NCBI RefSeq assembly: GCF_020740795.1
Contig: NC_067295.1
Location: 4,898,501-4,962,500, forward strand
DNA: 64,000 bases
Source: Apus apus
Taxonomy: Eukaryota; Chordata; Aves; Apodiformes; Apodidae
Direction: 5' to 3'
Position numbers and translations under genes: made by a program. The notes under the pieces were generated by a model. That model did not search any database. It was not told where the DNA came from and saw only the letters and a program-made list of their open reading frames with translations. Below, one piece after another: positions 61,901-64,000 of this stretch (its first letter is position 1; each line of letters opens with the position of its first letter).

Positions 61901-63486
61901 AAAGCACCCGTTGCAAATATAGCACCTTAATCTAAGGCTCAGAGTCGCATGGATTTAAGCTACCCTAAATCCCTGGGTACCTTTTACAGACCACCACCCT
62001 GTCAAGTTTCTCCTCAGCACATAGGTAGATCTCAAATCTACACTTGATCTTTCTGCATGAACAATTAAATACTCTCTTTAATAGCATCCTTTGGTCATTT
62101 TTGTTGGGGGGTGTGTGTGTGTGTGTGATAACGAGATATTAATATTTCTCATGGGGCGTTTGGAGGTCCATGTATAAATTGTGCTCAGAGCTAAGGAGCT
62201 ACTCACTCTGTGATTGTCAGGAGGTGCCTGCAGGTATCCATGTGCAGATCAATGTTGGTGTTTTCCAGCTCCATCAGGCTGCGGCGCATCTCCATTTGCT
62301 CCCTGAAAGCCCCCATCAGCTGCGCCCGCAAGGCCTTCATTACTTGGCCACTGGGTGCCTCAGAGCCTTGGTGCCTCTCTGCTGCAGGAGAAGACTTTTC
62401 TGAGCTGACAATAGGCCATGAAAACTTCTGCCAAACCCCCCAAAACTACTCTGGGACCAAGCCACTCAGTCCACATGTTACAAAGTCTGTGTTTGTAGGA
62501 CTCTGCTTCATTCTCTGGTCTCTTGAAGTTAATCACGTGGTGAAGAAATCTATCTTTATGACTGTATTATTAGCAATAAATAGGTCTCATTGTACTGCTT
62601 TTGTCAGTATCAGGAGGATACTGCATTGCAGGCACATCTCTTCCCCCTTTCCACCCACCAAAAAGAAAAAAGTATCAGTTTTCTGTGCTTGTTATCTAGA
62701 AATGACCTTGTGTGTTGGTAACAAAGACCTGTTCTACCTCATGTTTTATCTGTCAGAGAACTTGATTATTTTTATTTCATTCCTTTCCAGATTCAACAAC
62801 AAAAGGAACAATCCCCAGGACAGAACAATCAATGTTTTAAAAGCTTTGCCTGCCCCCTCTCCCTATTTTATTTATTTTTAATTGGGTACAGTGAACCATA
62901 CAACAGGGCTCAGTGTCCTGATGTGGCCATAGAGCCTGTGGTGACACAGGCTACAGACTCAGGACACCTCTCTGTAGGAGTCAGGACTTTCCACAGCAAA
63001 TGCCACCATTTGATGTCAAAACTCTTTTCAAGGGCAGGTTTGCAAAATTTAACACATTTTAATGTTGGGGAAGATGCTGAGAAGGTTGTGTTGGCCAGCA
63101 TCATACAGCTCACCAGAGACAGGCTCACATAGAAGAACAACTTCACGCCCCCTGCCTGCCTCCTCTGCCCATCAGACTGTGTTCTCCTCTCTGGTTCCCT
63201 ACAAGCATTGTTGAGCTGCCCCTGCTATGTCTACATGGAGGCCCAACCAAGTGCTACCACAATATGTCCACACAGCTCCTCTCCCAGCTCCCTTCCCTGC
63301 AGTTACCCCAGAACAGTTCTTGTTCCTGGCTCTACCTTGCAGATCCCCGAGGTCAGAGCTGACTGCACTTTTCTTCTCCTGGTTTTTGATCCTCTCCTTC
63401 AGATACTCTATCTCCCTGCTGAGGTCCGTGATGATGCTGGTGTACTGGTCGATGTGGCAGGAGACGTTCTGCAGGTTACATTTTAC
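55904..63486 (-). CDS. KIF19-like kinesin, 3' part (11 exons, motor domain outside window)
   Basis: Eleven minus-strand exons with GT-AG borders and matching phases join into 1,896 coding bases (631 residues and a stop). They start at the neck just after the motor domain. Recognition rests on two stretches that closely follow human KIF19 as I recall it: NVSCHIDQYTSIITDL in the first exon and QQEVLRLLCRAHELELGNTE in the fourth. The charged segment between them and the ELEEGTL stretch after them align in order without gaps of a whole exon. KIF19 is a kinesin-8 that walks to and depolymerises microtubule plus ends and limits cilium length. The tail diverges but keeps a basic patch (ARKKRSHS). 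No frameshift or stop interrupts the frame, so the gene appears functional. It could be the KIF19 orthologue moved here or, more likely given its place beside CHST12, an ancient duplicate. The motor exons should lie above 64,000. Confidence 0.85.
56082..56113. repeat. 16-base tandem duplication
   Basis: GTATACCAGTACTCCA is followed directly by GTATACCAGTACACCA, with one mismatch. It sits in the last intron of the KIF19-like gene, about 25 bases beyond an exon donor. Confidence 0.9.
56137..56244 (-). CDS. KIF19-like exon, tail
   Basis: This is 108 bases, entered in phase 1 after CCTTTGATAG and left in phase 1 at AAGG then GTGAGT. It encodes a polar, basic tail segment (ending GRVLQKQVK). The acceptor is weaker than the others; the phase match supports it. 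Confidence 0.6.
56799..56952 (-). CDS. KIF19-like exon, tail
   Basis: This is 154 bases, from TATTTTCAG to TCAG then GTAGGG. It encodes a serine- and proline-rich basic segment, TSKAKHWTPLSPSGDKARG and onward, as expected for a disordered kinesin tail. Confidence 0.7.
57228..57689 (-). CDS. KIF19-like exon, long tail exon
   Basis: This 462-base exon is entered and left in phase 0. It starts after GACTTTTAG and ends AGG then GTAGAT. It carries the basic patch ARKKRSHSLKP near its end, which resembles a basic, serine-containing patch in the KIF19 tail and may bind microtubules or act in nuclear import; both roles are inferred. Read-through would end at a TGA at 57189. Confidence 0.75.
58332..58422 (-). 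CDS. KIF19-like exon, tail
   Basis: This 91-base exon runs from TTTCACAG to GCAG then GTCAGT. One base completes the split codon and 30 codons follow, reading GSCRSSNTTPCGKGHLSPTS and onward. Confidence 0.7.
58893..59035 (-). CDS. KIF19-like exon, tail
   Basis: This 143-base exon runs from CTTCCTGCAG to ACAG then GTAATG. It begins PHISPSLEVSQHL and ends in the middle of a codon that the next exon completes. A GTAAGT inside it (after SLE) could act as an alternative earlier donor. Confidence 0.7.
59811..59932 (-). CDS. KIF19-like exon, ELEEGTL region
   Basis: This 122-base exon runs from CTGCTCCAG to CAGG then GTAAGG. It encodes a helical segment with HLSELEEGTLNRL, which parallels the ELEEGSLEQ region recalled from KIF19. 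Reading on into the next exon is in phase. Confidence 0.8.
60100..60370 (-). CDS. KIF19-like exon, conserved coiled coil
   Basis: This 271-base exon runs from TCTTTTTCAG to ACAG then GTAAAG. It encodes the best-conserved part in the window: MEELLPRQITSEDQQEVL, then CRAHELELGNTELQ, then CEEIIQQQQMLI. These line up with the KIF19 coiled coil in order and spacing. Confidence 0.9.
60953..61142 (-). CDS. KIF19-like exon, charged segment
   Basis: This 190-base exon runs from GCTGGCAG to GAAG then GTGAGG. It begins WEREKAQGAFKYDKP, has a glutamate-rich acidic middle, and ends with the helix REEIDLLLAEQRRTVALK. Confidence 0.85.
62109..62127. repeat. (GT)n microsatellite
   Basis: About nine GT units in an intron of the KIF19-like gene, following a G-run. 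Confidence 0.9.
62207..62381 (-). CDS. KIF19-like exon, helical segment
   Basis: This 175-base exon runs from CTCCTGCAG to CAGA then GTGAGT. It reads MKALRAQLMGAFREQMEMRR and then LENTNIDLHMDTCRHLLTI, parallel to KIF19 (REQL, FQEQM, DTSRHLLTI). Confidence 0.88.
63336..63486 (-). CDS. KIF19-like exon, neck after the motor domain
   Basis: This 151-base exon runs from GCTCACCAG to AAGG then GTAGAG. It begins VKCNLQNVSCHIDQYTSI, the sequence that directly follows the kinesin motor in KIF19-type proteins, and continues as a coiled coil (REIEYLKERIKNQEKK). The preceding motor exon is not within the window. Confidence 0.88.
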
Positions 63487-64000
63487 CTGGTGAGCCAGAA
63501 CATGTGAGCATTTGTCCCAGGGTTCATTACTAGTACAACAGCTGCAAACAAAGCTATGCTTTCAGTTAGAGGGGCATCAAATTCTGTGATGAGGAAGAAT
63601 TTTTCCTTATGAGTGGGGAAACTGTAGATTAGTGGTTTTCCCTAATTCTGAGAAATTACCAAAAGGTAACAGAGAAAAGCCAGGGGACCTTGTGGCCTCA
63701 AGGAGAACAGGGAACAAAGAGTGAAAACCCTGTTGAAGGTCAGTGTTCAGCTTCCTTCACCCAAGCCTCTCCATTTTATTCCTCATTTCTACAGCCACTC
63801 ACTTCCTCTTCCAGGCCCAGCAACCCCACCGGGACGTTCCCCATATGTTGTCCTCCAGTAGCCATCTTCCAACCACCATTCTTTATGTTCTGCAGCCAGG
63901 TCTACACCAGGCACATCATCATCTGCCTTCCCATTATTCTGCTCCCTTGTTTTGACCCTCACATTCTTCTTCTCATCCACAACCCACACAGCTTGCTTTC
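63487..64000 (-). other. intron of the KIF19-like gene
   Basis: No motor-domain sequence is recognisable here on the minus strand, so the stretch is read as part of the intron before the neck exon. Confidence 0.6.

Noticed and set aside
1-64000. CRISPR arrays, prokaryotic operons, phage or viral genes, tRNA or rRNA genes
   Set aside because: None was recognised. The sequence is vertebrate nuclear DNA with spliced genes, and no tRNA-like or rRNA-like stretch was seen by eye; a covariance-model scan could not be run.

Overview
The window looks like nuclear DNA from a bird. It contains a CR1 retroposon fragment with the typical avian 3' end, a second CR1 scrap, CpG-island promoters, spliced genes with GT-AG introns, and long gene-free stretches with A-rich and T-rich tracts. 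No prokaryotic or viral gene was recognised. The species cannot be told from the sequence.

Layout. Positions 1-12,640 hold no recognisable gene. A minus-oriented CR1 fragment (12,645-13,238) lies next to a CpG island (13,380-14,600). That island appears to drive a plus-strand class A G-protein-coupled receptor of 442 residues, whose coding region is uninterrupted (14,595-15,923) and follows a probable non-coding first exon. About 30 kb without a recognisable gene follows (16.5-46.6 kb). It holds two CTCF-like motifs in divergent orientation and a weak CpG-rich patch at 31.8-32.5 kb. CHST12, chondroitin 4-O-sulfotransferase 2, is on the minus strand with a single coding exon (47,003-48,250). 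Its probable promoter is the very GC-rich island at 52.3-53.4 kb, which contains a C-rich minisatellite. From 55,904 to 63,486, also on the minus strand, eleven exons encode the neck, coiled coil and tail of a KIF19-like kinesin. Its motor domain must lie beyond 64,000.

Relations between the genes. They do not form one pathway. CHST12 sulfates chondroitin in the Golgi, the receptor is an orphan of peptide-receptor type, and KIF19 is a ciliary kinesin-8. The most interesting point is positional. From memory, human CHST12 is on 7p22 and KIF19 on 17q25, and these regions carry many ancient duplicate pairs (TTYH3/TTYH2, LFNG/RFNG, SDK1/SDK2, CARD11/CARD14, FOXK1/FOXK2). A KIF19-like gene beside CHST12 could therefore be the second duplicate, kept in this lineage. 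No entirely new type of system was found.
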